The notes under the pieces: model-generated | The model's input: only the letters and a program-made list of their open reading frames with translations | Database searches by the model: none | Told to the model about the DNA's origin: nothing | Translations under genes and position numbers: made by a program | In this document: piece by piece, positions 57,150-64,000 of the stretch | Numbering within the stretch: position 1 is the stretch's first letter | How the letters are laid out: each line of letters opens with the position of its first letter | Assembly (NCBI RefSeq): GCF_022179765.1 | Contig: NZ_BPRE01000010.1 | Coordinates: 1 to 64,000 of the forward strand | DNA from: Methylorubrum suomiense | GTDB taxonomy: Bacteria > Pseudomonadota > Alphaproteobacteria > Rhizobiales > Beijerinckiaceae | Length of the DNA: 64,000 bases | Direction: 5' to 3'

Positions 57150-57343
57150 GTGATCATTCGGACGCCAATCTTCGAGCTGTTACAGTCTCAGATGCAGCTT
57201 GGCAGCAAAATTAAGCAGAAATCTGCTGCTAAAGTCAGCTTATTGCATATTTTATGATCATTTTGTCCGTCGGTGCTGCCCGTCTTGCGCGCGGCCGACG
57301 CTTACCCCTTGGGCAGAAACGCGGCTCCGCAAAAGGTTCCGCT

Positions 57344-57359
57344 TGGCATGGTCCTTGAA
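57344..57359 (+). promoter_or_regulatory. Sigma-54 promoter candidate upstream of glnK-amtB
   Basis: TGGCATG (57344-57350) with GTCC and TTGAA (57355-57359) follows the sigma-54 layout TGGCAYR-N4-TTGCW. The -24 GG is intact, but the -12 element reads GA, not the highly conserved GC, which weakens the call. It lies about 98 bases before glnK, the usual distance for an NtrC-controlled glnK-amtB operon. The AT-rich 57180-57260 upstream could hold activator sites. Confidence 0.45.
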
Positions 57360-57432
57360 TGAGGGCGCTCGGTCGCAGGGTCATTCCGATCCTCGCGAGC
57401 CGCTGGGTCTCGGCCGGTGCGCGGCCGGATGA

Positions 57433-57795
<363 letters not shown>

Positions 57796-57881
57796 CGCCA
57801 CACCGTTTCGGCGGCCGGGTTCGGCTGCACGATTTCATTTCGCAACGCTCTCGCACAACGCGATCAGGAGCTTCCCGTCCC

Positions 57882-59378
57882 ATGAAACTTCGTAACCTTC
57901 TCGCGCTCGGGCTGGGAGGTGCCGCACTCGGCCTCCTCCTGGTCGAGCCGTCGCTGGCCCAGACCCCCGCACCCGAAGCCGCGCCGGCCGCCGCAGCCGC
58001 CGCGCCCGTCCCGAACAAGGGCGATACCGCCTGGATGCTGCTCTCCTCGGTGCTGGTCCTGCTGATGACGGTGCCGGGCCTCGCCCTGTTCTACGGTGGC
58101 CTCGTGCGCACCAAGAACATGCTCTCGGTCCTGACCCAAGTCTTCGCCATCGCCTCCATCGTGTGCCTGCTGTGGGTCACCTACGGCTACAGCCTCGCCT
58201 TCACCAACGGCGGCGGCCTCAACGATTTCATCGGCGGTTTCGGCAAGGCCTTCCTCAAAGGCGTCGACGCCAATTCGGTGGCCGCGACCTTCTCCAACGG
58301 CGTCGTGATCCCCGAATACGTCTATATCTGCTTCCAGATGACGTTCGCGATGATCACGCCCGGTCTCATCGTCGGCGCCTTCGCCGAGCGGATGAAGTTC
58401 TCGGCCCTGATCGTGTTCTCCATCCTGTGGGTCACGCTGATCTACTTCCCGATGGCCCACATGGTTTGGTACTGGGGCGGCCCGGACGTCTTCGCCGACG
58501 CGGCGCGCAAGCTCGCGGATGCCACCGACAAGGCTGCGGCCCAGGGTGATTACGACGCCGTGCTGGGTGATGCCGGCATGCTGTTCAAGTGGGGCGCTCT
58601 CGACTTCGCGGGCGGCACCGTCGTGCACATCAACGCGGGTATCGCCGGCCTCGTCGGCTGCCTGATGCTCGGCAAGCGCATCGGCTACGGCCGCGATCTG
58701 CTCGCCCCGCACTCGCTGACCATGACCACGATCGGCGCCTCGCTGCTCTGGGTCGGCTGGTTCGGCTTCAACGCCGGCTCGAACCTCGAAGCCAACGGCA
58801 CCACCACCCTCGCCATGATCAACACCTTCGTGGCCACCGCCGCGGCGGCCGTGTCCTGGCTCTTCGTCGAGTGGGCCGCCAAGGGTAAGCCGTCGCTCCT
58901 CGGCATGCTGTCGGGCGCCATCGCCGGTCTCGTCGCCGTGACGCCGGCCGCGGGCTTCGCCGGCCCGATGGGCTCGATCGTGCTCGGCCTCGTCGCGGGC
59001 GCCGCCTGCTTCGTGATGTGCTCGACCGTCAAGAACGCCCTCGGCTACGACGACTCGCTCGACGTGTTCGGCGTCCACTGCGTCGGCGGCATCATCGGCG
59101 CGCTGGCCACCGGCATCCTGGTCTCCCCCGATCTCGGCGGCGCCGGCATCCCGGACTATACCACGAAGCCCGGCGAGCTGGTTCTCGGCGCCTATGACAT
59201 GACCGCCCAGCTCATCACCCAGGCCAAGGCGGTCGGCTTCACCATCCTGTGGTCGGGTATCGGCTCGGCGATCCTCTACAAGCTCGTCGATCTGACGATC
59301 GGCCTGCGCGTCACGCAGGAAGAGGAGCGCGAGGGTCTGGACATCGCTGATCACGGCGAGCGCGCCTACAACTACTGA
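57882..59378 (+). CDS. amtB: Ammonium transporter with N-terminal signal peptide
   Basis: 498 residues. A signal peptide (LGLGGAALGLLLVEPSLAQ) and an Ala/Pro linker precede eleven TM helices. Family signatures are AWMLLSSVLVLLMTVPGLAL (49-68) with the gate region, ALDFAGGTVVHINAGIAGLV (about 241-260, His of the twin-His pore), GWFGFNAGSNLEANGTTTLA and DVFGVHCVGGIIGALATGIL with the second pore His. The C-terminus EEEREGLDIADHGERAYNY is the GlnK-binding tail. ATG 57882 with AGGAG at -11. Confidence 0.96.
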   Translation: MKLRNLLALGLGGAALGLLLVEPSLAQTPAPEAAPAAAAAAPVPNKGDTAWMLLSSVLVLLMTVPGLALFYGGLVRTKNMLSVLTQVFAIASIVCLLWVTYGYSLAFTNGGGLNDFIGGFGKAFLKGVDANSVAATFSNGVVIPEYVYICFQMTFAMITPGLIVGAFAERMKFSALIVFSILWVTLIYFPMAHMVWYWGGPDVFADAARKLADATDKAAAQGDYDAVLGDAGMLFKWGALDFAGGTVVHINAGIAGLVGCLMLGKRIGYGRDLLAPHSLTMTTIGASLLWVGWFGFNAGSNLEANGTTTLAMINTFVATAAAAVSWLFVEWAAKGKPSLLGMLSGAIAGLVAVTPAAGFAGPMGSIVLGLVAGAACFVMCSTVKNALGYDDSLDVFGVHCVGGIIGALATGILVSPDLGGAGIPDYTTKPGELVLGAYDMTAQLITQAKAVGFTILWSGIGSAILYKLVDLTIGLRVTQEEEREGLDIADHGERAYNY

Positions 59379-59392
59379 TCTGACGATCGAAC

Positions 59393-59425
59393 ATATCACC
59401 CTGGATCATGCATCCAGGGTGATAT
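59393..59425 (+). terminator. First hairpin after amtB
   Basis: ATATCACCCTGGA (59393-59405) pairs perfectly with TCCAGGGTGATAT (59413-59425), a 13-bp stem with loop TCATGCA, starting 14 bases after the amtB stop. TCTGATG follows. It is one of two tandem stems. Confidence 0.65.
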
Positions 59426-59435
59426 TCTGATGATA

Positions 59436-59474
59436 CAACAAGGGTCCCGGTGCATTGCGCCGGGACCCTTGTTG
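59436..59474 (+). terminator. Second, longer hairpin after amtB
   Basis: CAACAAGGGTCCCGG (59436-59450) pairs with CCGGGACCCTTGTTG (59460-59474), a perfect 15-bp stem with a 9-base loop, ending before ATTCGG. It is AT-bounded and strong, and it backs up the first hairpin as the end of the glnK-amtB transcript. Confidence 0.7.
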
Positions 59475-59735
59475 ATTCGGTCAGTCTGAATTCATGACCA
59501 GTGATAGCAGGGGACGGCTCCTCTACGTCACCCTGAGCCCCGTTGGAACGCAGTATAGGCTCGGACCTGCAGTCCCGGAGGTGAGTGCGAATGTGGTGGT
59601 TCGGCAACAGTTCCATGTGATCGCCCAAGCTCGGCCGTATTTGCCTATGTTTTAGGCTATTGCCTCAAACTTCATTTTGCGATGCGGGGCGCTCTTCGGC
59701 ACCTTGGCCGTATCAACGAACTTGGGGCTCGACCG

Positions 59736-61007
59736 ATGACCATCCGACTGAATCTGAAGGCCTCTGTGGCCGCTTTGGCCGCCGTGGCGGCGGGCCCGGC
59801 GCTCGCCGCCGACCTTCCGATGAAAGCGGCTCCGATCATTGCCGTCGAGCACTGCAAGGCCGCGATCTCCACCCCGGCCTTCGGTGGCCTGATCAAGGCG
59901 AACCCGAACCCGGCCTGCTTCACCACCGGCATCGGCGACATCTATGTCGGCGGCGCGGTCACGGGCTTCGCCTACACCCAGACCAACGCCTTCGGCATCC
60001 TCTCCCCCGGTGGTGAGGTGGACCGCTACGGACGGGTCGACTTCACGAACCTCCAGGCGTGGATCCAGAAGGCGGACGGCCCGTTCCAGTTCTACGTCCA
60101 TACCGGCCTGTACTCGATCCCGGCGCTCGGCCTGCCGCTCTACTCGTCCTTCGAGCAGACGGAATCGCTCTTCGGCCCGGTGCCGGTCGCCTACGGCAAG
60201 TGGCAGATCAACGATGAGTGGTCGTTCCAGGCCGGCCGTATGTTCACCAATATCGGCTCCGAGCTCCTGTTCTCGTACCAGAACCTGAACATCTCCCGCG
60301 GCCTGGTGTTCAACCAGGAGAACTTCATCAACCAGGGCGTCCAGGTGAACTACGCCAGCGGTCCGTGGGCGGCCTCGCTGTCAGTCAACGACGGCTTCTA
60401 TTCCGGCCAGCTCAACTGGGTCACGGGCCTCATCACCTACAAGCTCGACGACTTCAACACGATCGGTGTCAACGGCGGCACGCATTTCAGCGACTTCGAC
60501 GCCTCGACCCGCAGCCCGCGGTTCCAGTTCGCGACGATCAACTCGCTTCAGAACAGCAGCATCATCAGCGTCAACTATACTTACGCCAACGGTCCGTGGA
60601 TCGTGACGCCGTACTTCCAGTACACCAACGTCGCGACCAAAGCGAACTACGCCACCCCGATCGTCGGCGCCGAGACCTACGGCGGCGCGCTGCTCGCCGG
60701 TTACTCGTTCACCGAGAACTTCGGCCTCGCCGGCCGCGTCGAGTACATCAAGCAGTCGGGCACCCGCGGCGACTTCGCCGGCCTGAGCGCCACCAACGTG
60801 CTCTACGGCCCGGGCAGCTCGGCCTTCTCGTTCGCCATCACCCCGACCTTCACCTGGGACCGCTACTTCATCCGCGGCGAGTTCGCGACGGTGCAGGCCT
60901 ACGACGTCGCCAAGGATTTCGGGCTCGGCGTCGGCGCGGGCTTCGGCCGCACGGGTCTCAAAAATTCGCAGGAGCGCTACCTGCTCGAGACCGGCTTCAC
61001 CTTCTGA
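59736..61007 (+). CDS. Outer-membrane beta-barrel porin-like protein (BBP2/porin-2 type)
   Basis: 423 residues. Signal peptide MTIRLNLKASVAALAAVAAG then PALAADLP, cleaved at AxA-D. The rest alternates short beta strands with Asn/Gly-rich turns such as SFEQTESLFGPVPVAYGKWQ and AYGGALLAGYSFTEN-like segments, and ends with LETGFTF, a C-terminal Phe typical of a BAM-assembled barrel. Cys40 and Cys61 could form a disulfide. This resembles the outer membrane beta-barrel protein family (BBP2/DUF1597-like) common in methylobacteria. ATG 59736. Terminated by the hairpin at 61057-61091. Cargo unknown. Confidence 0.85.
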   Translation: MTIRLNLKASVAALAAVAAGPALAADLPMKAAPIIAVEHCKAAISTPAFGGLIKANPNPACFTTGIGDIYVGGAVTGFAYTQTNAFGILSPGGEVDRYGRVDFTNLQAWIQKADGPFQFYVHTGLYSIPALGLPLYSSFEQTESLFGPVPVAYGKWQINDEWSFQAGRMFTNIGSELLFSYQNLNISRGLVFNQENFINQGVQVNYASGPWAASLSVNDGFYSGQLNWVTGLITYKLDDFNTIGVNGGTHFSDFDASTRSPRFQFATINSLQNSSIISVNYTYANGPWIVTPYFQYTNVATKANYATPIVGAETYGGALLAGYSFTENFGLAGRVEYIKQSGTRGDFAGLSATNVLYGPGSSAFSFAITPTFTWDRYFIRGEFATVQAYDVAKDFGLGVGAGFGRTGLKNSQERYLLETGFTF

Positions 61008-61056
61008 GGAAGCCCTGCACGACACCCCGCGCCGCCCGGCGCGGGGATGGTGTCAC

Positions 61057-61091
61057 GAAAGAAGCCCCGGATGGTCTCCGGGGCTTCTTTC
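61057..61091 (+). terminator. Intrinsic terminator after the porin-like gene
   Basis: GAAAGAAGCCCCGG (61057-61070) pairs perfectly with CCGGGGCTTCTTTC (61078-61091), loop ATGGTCT, and the stem ends in an AT-rich GTTTC stretch. Standard rho-independent shape, 49 bases past the stop. Confidence 0.82.
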
Positions 61092-61172
61092 GTTTCAGAG
61101 CCCCGATGCTTAGCCCCCCGTTAACGGGGTCGCGTTAGCCTTACCGCACCGTTGCCATCGGTCCGGTATCCC

Positions 61173-63803
61173 ATGCGTTCCCTTCGCCGCTCCGCGTCGC
61201 CCTACGACACGTTCGTCGACAGCCTGCGGCCATTTCTGGCCAAACGGCTGACGGAATGTGGCGGCCTCATTCTCTTTGCCGGCGCGATCGCGCTCACCGT
61301 CGCGCTGGCAACGTGGTCGATCGACGATCCGAGTCTCAATCACGCCACCGACCACCGGGCGCACAACGTGCTCGGGCGGCCCGGCGCGGTGGTGGCCGAT
61401 CTCGCCATGCAGCTCTTCGGCCTCGGCTCGATCGCGCTCGCCCTGCCGCCGGCCCTCTGGGGTATGCGCCTCATGCGGGAACGCGACCTGCCGCATGGGG
61501 GGCTTCGCCTCGTGCTGTGGATCGTCGGCGTCCTCTGCGTCTCTGCGGTGGCCAGCGCCCTGCCGCCGACGGCACGTTGGCCCCTGCCGACCGGGCTCGG
61601 TGGTGTCACGGGTGACGCCTTGCTGGCGGGCACGCGGAGGGTCATCGGCCCGTTCGCGGCTTTGGCCGGTTTCGTCTTCGCCGGGATCGCGATCCTGAGC
61701 CTCACCGCCGCTTGCCGCGTCGCCAAGCCGGAACCTGAGGACGAGGAGGAGGTGTCCTACACCCCTTCACGGGCATCGGCGGGGCCCTCGCGTGCTTACG
61801 ACGAGCGGCACGATGCCGACGAGCCGAGCCTCGGCATCCTGTCGCTCGGCGCGCTCGCCCATGCGGTGATGCGCGGCCGTGCTTCGCTGCGCGACCGGGT
61901 CGAGGCCTGGAAGTCGCCCGCCGACGAGCGGGACGGCCTCGCCTATGCCGGCGCTTCGCCCGCGCTCGCCGCCCGCCGCGCCTTCGAGGCCGAAGAGGCC
62001 CCCTGGGCGTCGCATGCCCCGGCCCAGACCCCCGGCCATTCCCATGCCGGCCGCCGCGAACCGGTCTTCGAGAGCGGAGAATCCGACGAGGACGAGGAGC
62101 GCCTCGCGCCCCGTACCGCCGCGGCACCGCCGCGCCCGGCCGCTCCGATCGAGGACGATGAGGCGGACGACGACGCGATGCCGGTTTCCCGCGTTGCACG
62201 GCCCGCGCCCCAGGCGCCGCCGGCCCGGCCGCGTCCGATGCCGGAGTTTCGCCCCGAGCCCGGCGCCTATCAGCCCCCGGCCCTCGAATTGCTCGCCCGA
62301 CCGCGCGAGGCGGCGCCGGGCTCCGAGGTCTCGGCCGAGGCCCTGGAGCAGAACGCCACCATGCTGGAAGCGACGCTGCAGGATTTCGGCGTTCGCGGCG
62401 ACATCCTCGCCGTCCGCCCCGGCCCGGTCGTTACCCTCTACGAACTGGAGCCCGCGCCCGGCACCAAATCGAGCCGCGTCATCGCGCTCGCCGACGACAT
62501 CGCCCGCTCGATGGCGGCCGTCTCCGCCCGCGTCGCCGTCGTCCCCGGCCGCAACGCCATCGGCATCGAGCTGCCCAACATGAAGCGGGAAACGGTGTTC
62601 CTGCGCGAACTTCTGGCCTCGGCGGATTTCGTCGAGACCAAGCACAAGCTCGCCCTGTGCCTGGGCAAGAATATCGGCGGCGAGCCGATCATCGCCGACC
62701 TCGCCCGCATGCCGCATCTGCTGGTGGCCGGCACCACCGGCTCGGGCAAGTCGGTCGCCATCAACACCATGATCCTGTCGCTGCTCTACCGGCTGAAGCC
62801 GGAGGAGTGCCGCCTGATCATGGTCGATCCCAAGATGCTGGAACTGTCCGTCTATGACGGCATCCCGCACTTGCTCTCCCCCGTCGTCACCGACCCGAAG
62901 AAGGCGGTCATCGCCCTCAAATGGGCTGTGCGCGAGATGGAGGAGCGCTACAAGAAGATGTCCAAGGTCGGTGTGCGCAACATCGACGGCTTCAATGCCC
63001 GCCTCGAAGAGGCTCGTACCCGCGGCGAGACCCTGACCCGGACCGTGCAGACCGGCTTCGACCGCTCGACCGGCGAGGCGGTCTACGAGGATGAGGTCAT
63101 GGACCTTAATCCGCTGCCCTACATCGTGATCGTGGTCGACGAGATGGCCGACCTGATGATGGTGGCGGGCAAGGACATCGAGGGGGCGATCCAGCGTCTG
63201 GCGCAGATGGCGCGGGCGGCGGGCATCCACCTGATCATGGCGACGCAGCGTCCGAGCGTGGACGTGATCACCGGCACGATCAAGGCGAACTTCCCGACCC
63301 GGATCTCCTTCCAGGTGACGAGCAAGATCGACAGCCGCACGATCCTGGGCGAGATGGGCGCGGAGCAGCTGCTGGGCCAGGGCGACATGCTGTTCATGGC
63401 CGGCGGTGGGCGCACGACCCGCGTGCACGGGCCGTTCTGCTCGGACAGCGAGGTCGAGAGCGTGGTGGCGCATCTGAAGCGCCAGGGCCGGCCCGCCTAT
63501 CTCGAGGCGGTCACGGCGGAGGAGGGCGAGTTGCCCTCCGGCGGCGCTCCGGCCGGCGATGGCCCGGTCTTCGATGCCGGCCAGTTCGGCGGTGGCGAGA
63601 GCGGCGATCTCTACGAGCAGGCGGTCGCCGTCGTCATGCGGGACAAGAAGGCGTCCACCTCCTACATCCAGCGGCGCCTGCAGATCGGCTACAACCGGGC
63701 CGCCTCGCTGATGGAGCGCATGGAGACCGAAGGTCTCGTCGGCCCTGCCAACCACGCGGGCAAGCGCGAGATCTTGGTGGAGGCGGAGGCGCAGGCCTAC
63801 TGA
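61173..63803 (+). CDS. ftsK: DNA translocase FtsK
   Basis: 876 residues. The N-terminal membrane domain (about 25-190) has four TM helices, e.g. [18 protein letters not shown] Pro/Ala/Glu-rich linker (about 195-370) follows. The motor domain begins [20 protein letters not shown] (about 412-431), with Walker [17 protein letters not shown] and Walker [15 protein letters not shown]. The C-terminal gamma winged helix reads [20 protein letters not shown]. It pumps DNA towards dif at the septum and activates XerCD. ATG 61173 is preferred over the TTG at 61152. Confidence 0.96.
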   Translation: MRSLRRSASPYDTFVDSLRPFLAKRLTECGGLILFAGAIALTVALATWSIDDPSLNHATDHRAHNVLGRPGAVVADLAMQLFGLGSIALALPPALWGMRLMRERDLPHGGLRLVLWIVGVLCVSAVASALPPTARWPLPTGLGGVTGDALLAGTRRVIGPFAALAGFVFAGIAILSLTAACRVAKPEPEDEEEVSYTPSRASAGPSRAYDERHDADEPSLGILSLGALAHAVMRGRASLRDRVEAWKSPADERDGLAYAGASPALAARRAFEAEEAPWASHAPAQTPGHSHAGRREPVFESGESDEDEERLAPRTAAAPPRPAAPIEDDEADDDAMPVSRVARPAPQAPPARPRPMPEFRPEPGAYQPPALELLARPREAAPGSEVSAEALEQNATMLEATLQDFGVRGDILAVRPGPVVTLYELEPAPGTKSSRVIALADDIARSMAAVSARVAVVPGRNAIGIELPNMKRETVFLRELLASADFVETKHKLALCLGKNIGGEPIIADLARMPHLLVAGTTGSGKSVAINTMILSLLYRLKPEECRLIMVDPKMLELSVYDGIPHLLSPVVTDPKKAVIALKWAVREMEERYKKMSKVGVRNIDGFNARLEEARTRGETLTRTVQTGFDRSTGEAVYEDEVMDLNPLPYIVIVVDEMADLMMVAGKDIEGAIQRLAQMARAAGIHLIMATQRPSVDVITGTIKANFPTRISFQVTSKIDSRTILGEMGAEQLLGQGDMLFMAGGGRTTRVHGPFCSDSEVESVVAHLKRQGRPAYLEAVTAEEGELPSGGAPAGDGPVFDAGQFGGGESGDLYEQAVAVVMRDKKASTSYIQRRLQIGYNRAASLMERMETEGLVGPANHAGKREILVEAEAQAY

Positions 63804-63810
63804 AACCCGA

Positions 63811-64000
63811 TCATCGGGGGCTCCGGCCGCCCCTGGCCGCGGCGATCAGGAACACCAGGGCAACCCCGCAGGCGGTGACGGTCGGGGTCGCCCAGCGCTC
63901 GACGAGGCCGGCCATCGATGCGCCGGCCACGTCCCCGAGATTCATCGCGGCCATGAAGATCTGGAACTGCGTGGCCGACACGCCCTCTGCGCGACTCGCC
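63811..64000 (-). CDS. MFS permease, C-terminal end (AmpG/PUCC-like), cut by window edge
   Basis: Reading the minus strand gives 62 residues up to TGA at 63811-63813, including ATQFQIFMAAMNLGDVAGAS and WATPTVTACGVALVFLIAAA. The NLGDVAGASMAG stretch resembles the eleventh to twelfth helix region of AmpG-type MFS permeases. The start lies beyond the window. It converges with ftsK, with seven bases between the stops. Substrate unknown. Confidence 0.65.
   Translation of the reverse strand, partial: ASRAEGVSATQFQIFMAAMNLGDVAGASMAGLVERWATPTVTACGVALVFLIAAARGGRSPR

Overview
The window looks like a chromosome segment of a high-GC alphaproteobacterium of the Rhizobiales, most likely Methylobacterium/Methylorubrum. 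The pointers are a 5S-tRNA-fMet tail of an rRNA operon, an intact rpsB-tsf-pyrH-frr-uppS-cdsA-dxr-rseP-bamA-lpxD block, a long S2 protein with an extra C-terminal domain, and a class I-beta aspartate aminotransferase. The genus is inferred from gene content and protein style; no search was possible.

Layout. 1-334: end of an rRNA operon (5S 3' end, initiator tRNA, hairpin). 774-9574: exopolysaccharide genes (flippase, NodB-type deacetylase, GT4 glycosyltransferase, secreted beta-helix protein, Wzz/GumC-type chain-length protein, Wzy-type polymerase/ligase). 9788-17506, all minus strand: a compact carrier-protein pathway with two acyl carrier proteins, a stand-alone amino acid:[carrier protein] ligase of seryl-tRNA-synthetase ancestry, an acyl-CoA-dehydrogenase-fold flavoprotein, a flavin reductase, an acyl-AMP ligase, a FabG-like reductase, an esterase and a GNAT-like acyltransferase. 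This is the most unusual part of the window and the best candidate for an undescribed system. 17749-25566: a ThDP enzyme, a class IV aminotransferase and a cupin, then a metY-metA pair and a FATP-like acyl-CoA synthetase. 25724-35173: a reduced type II secretion system in two transcription units (E-L-M-C-like, then D-O-F-G-I-like). 36172-39852: aspartate aminotransferase and a CoA-transferase, followed by a broken MarR regulator gene. 40711-52673: the translation / isoprenoid-phospholipid / envelope block. 52725-64000: a phosphatase, GNAT, inorganic pyrophosphatase, UbiH-like hydroxylase, TesB thioesterase, glnK-amtB, an outer-membrane beta-barrel, ftsK and the end of an MFS permease.

How the genes may fit together. 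In the carrier-protein cluster an amino acid (glycine or alanine by family precedent) would be loaded on carrier 1 and changed by the flavoprotein, perhaps with reduced flavin from the adjacent reductase. A second building block would be adenylated, loaded on carrier 2 and reduced by the FabG-like enzyme. The esterase and GNAT protein are candidates for release or transfer, possibly onto the neighbouring exopolysaccharide. All of this is inference from gene order and motifs. The remainder is largely housekeeping, with some regulatory and structural oddities listed in the findings.
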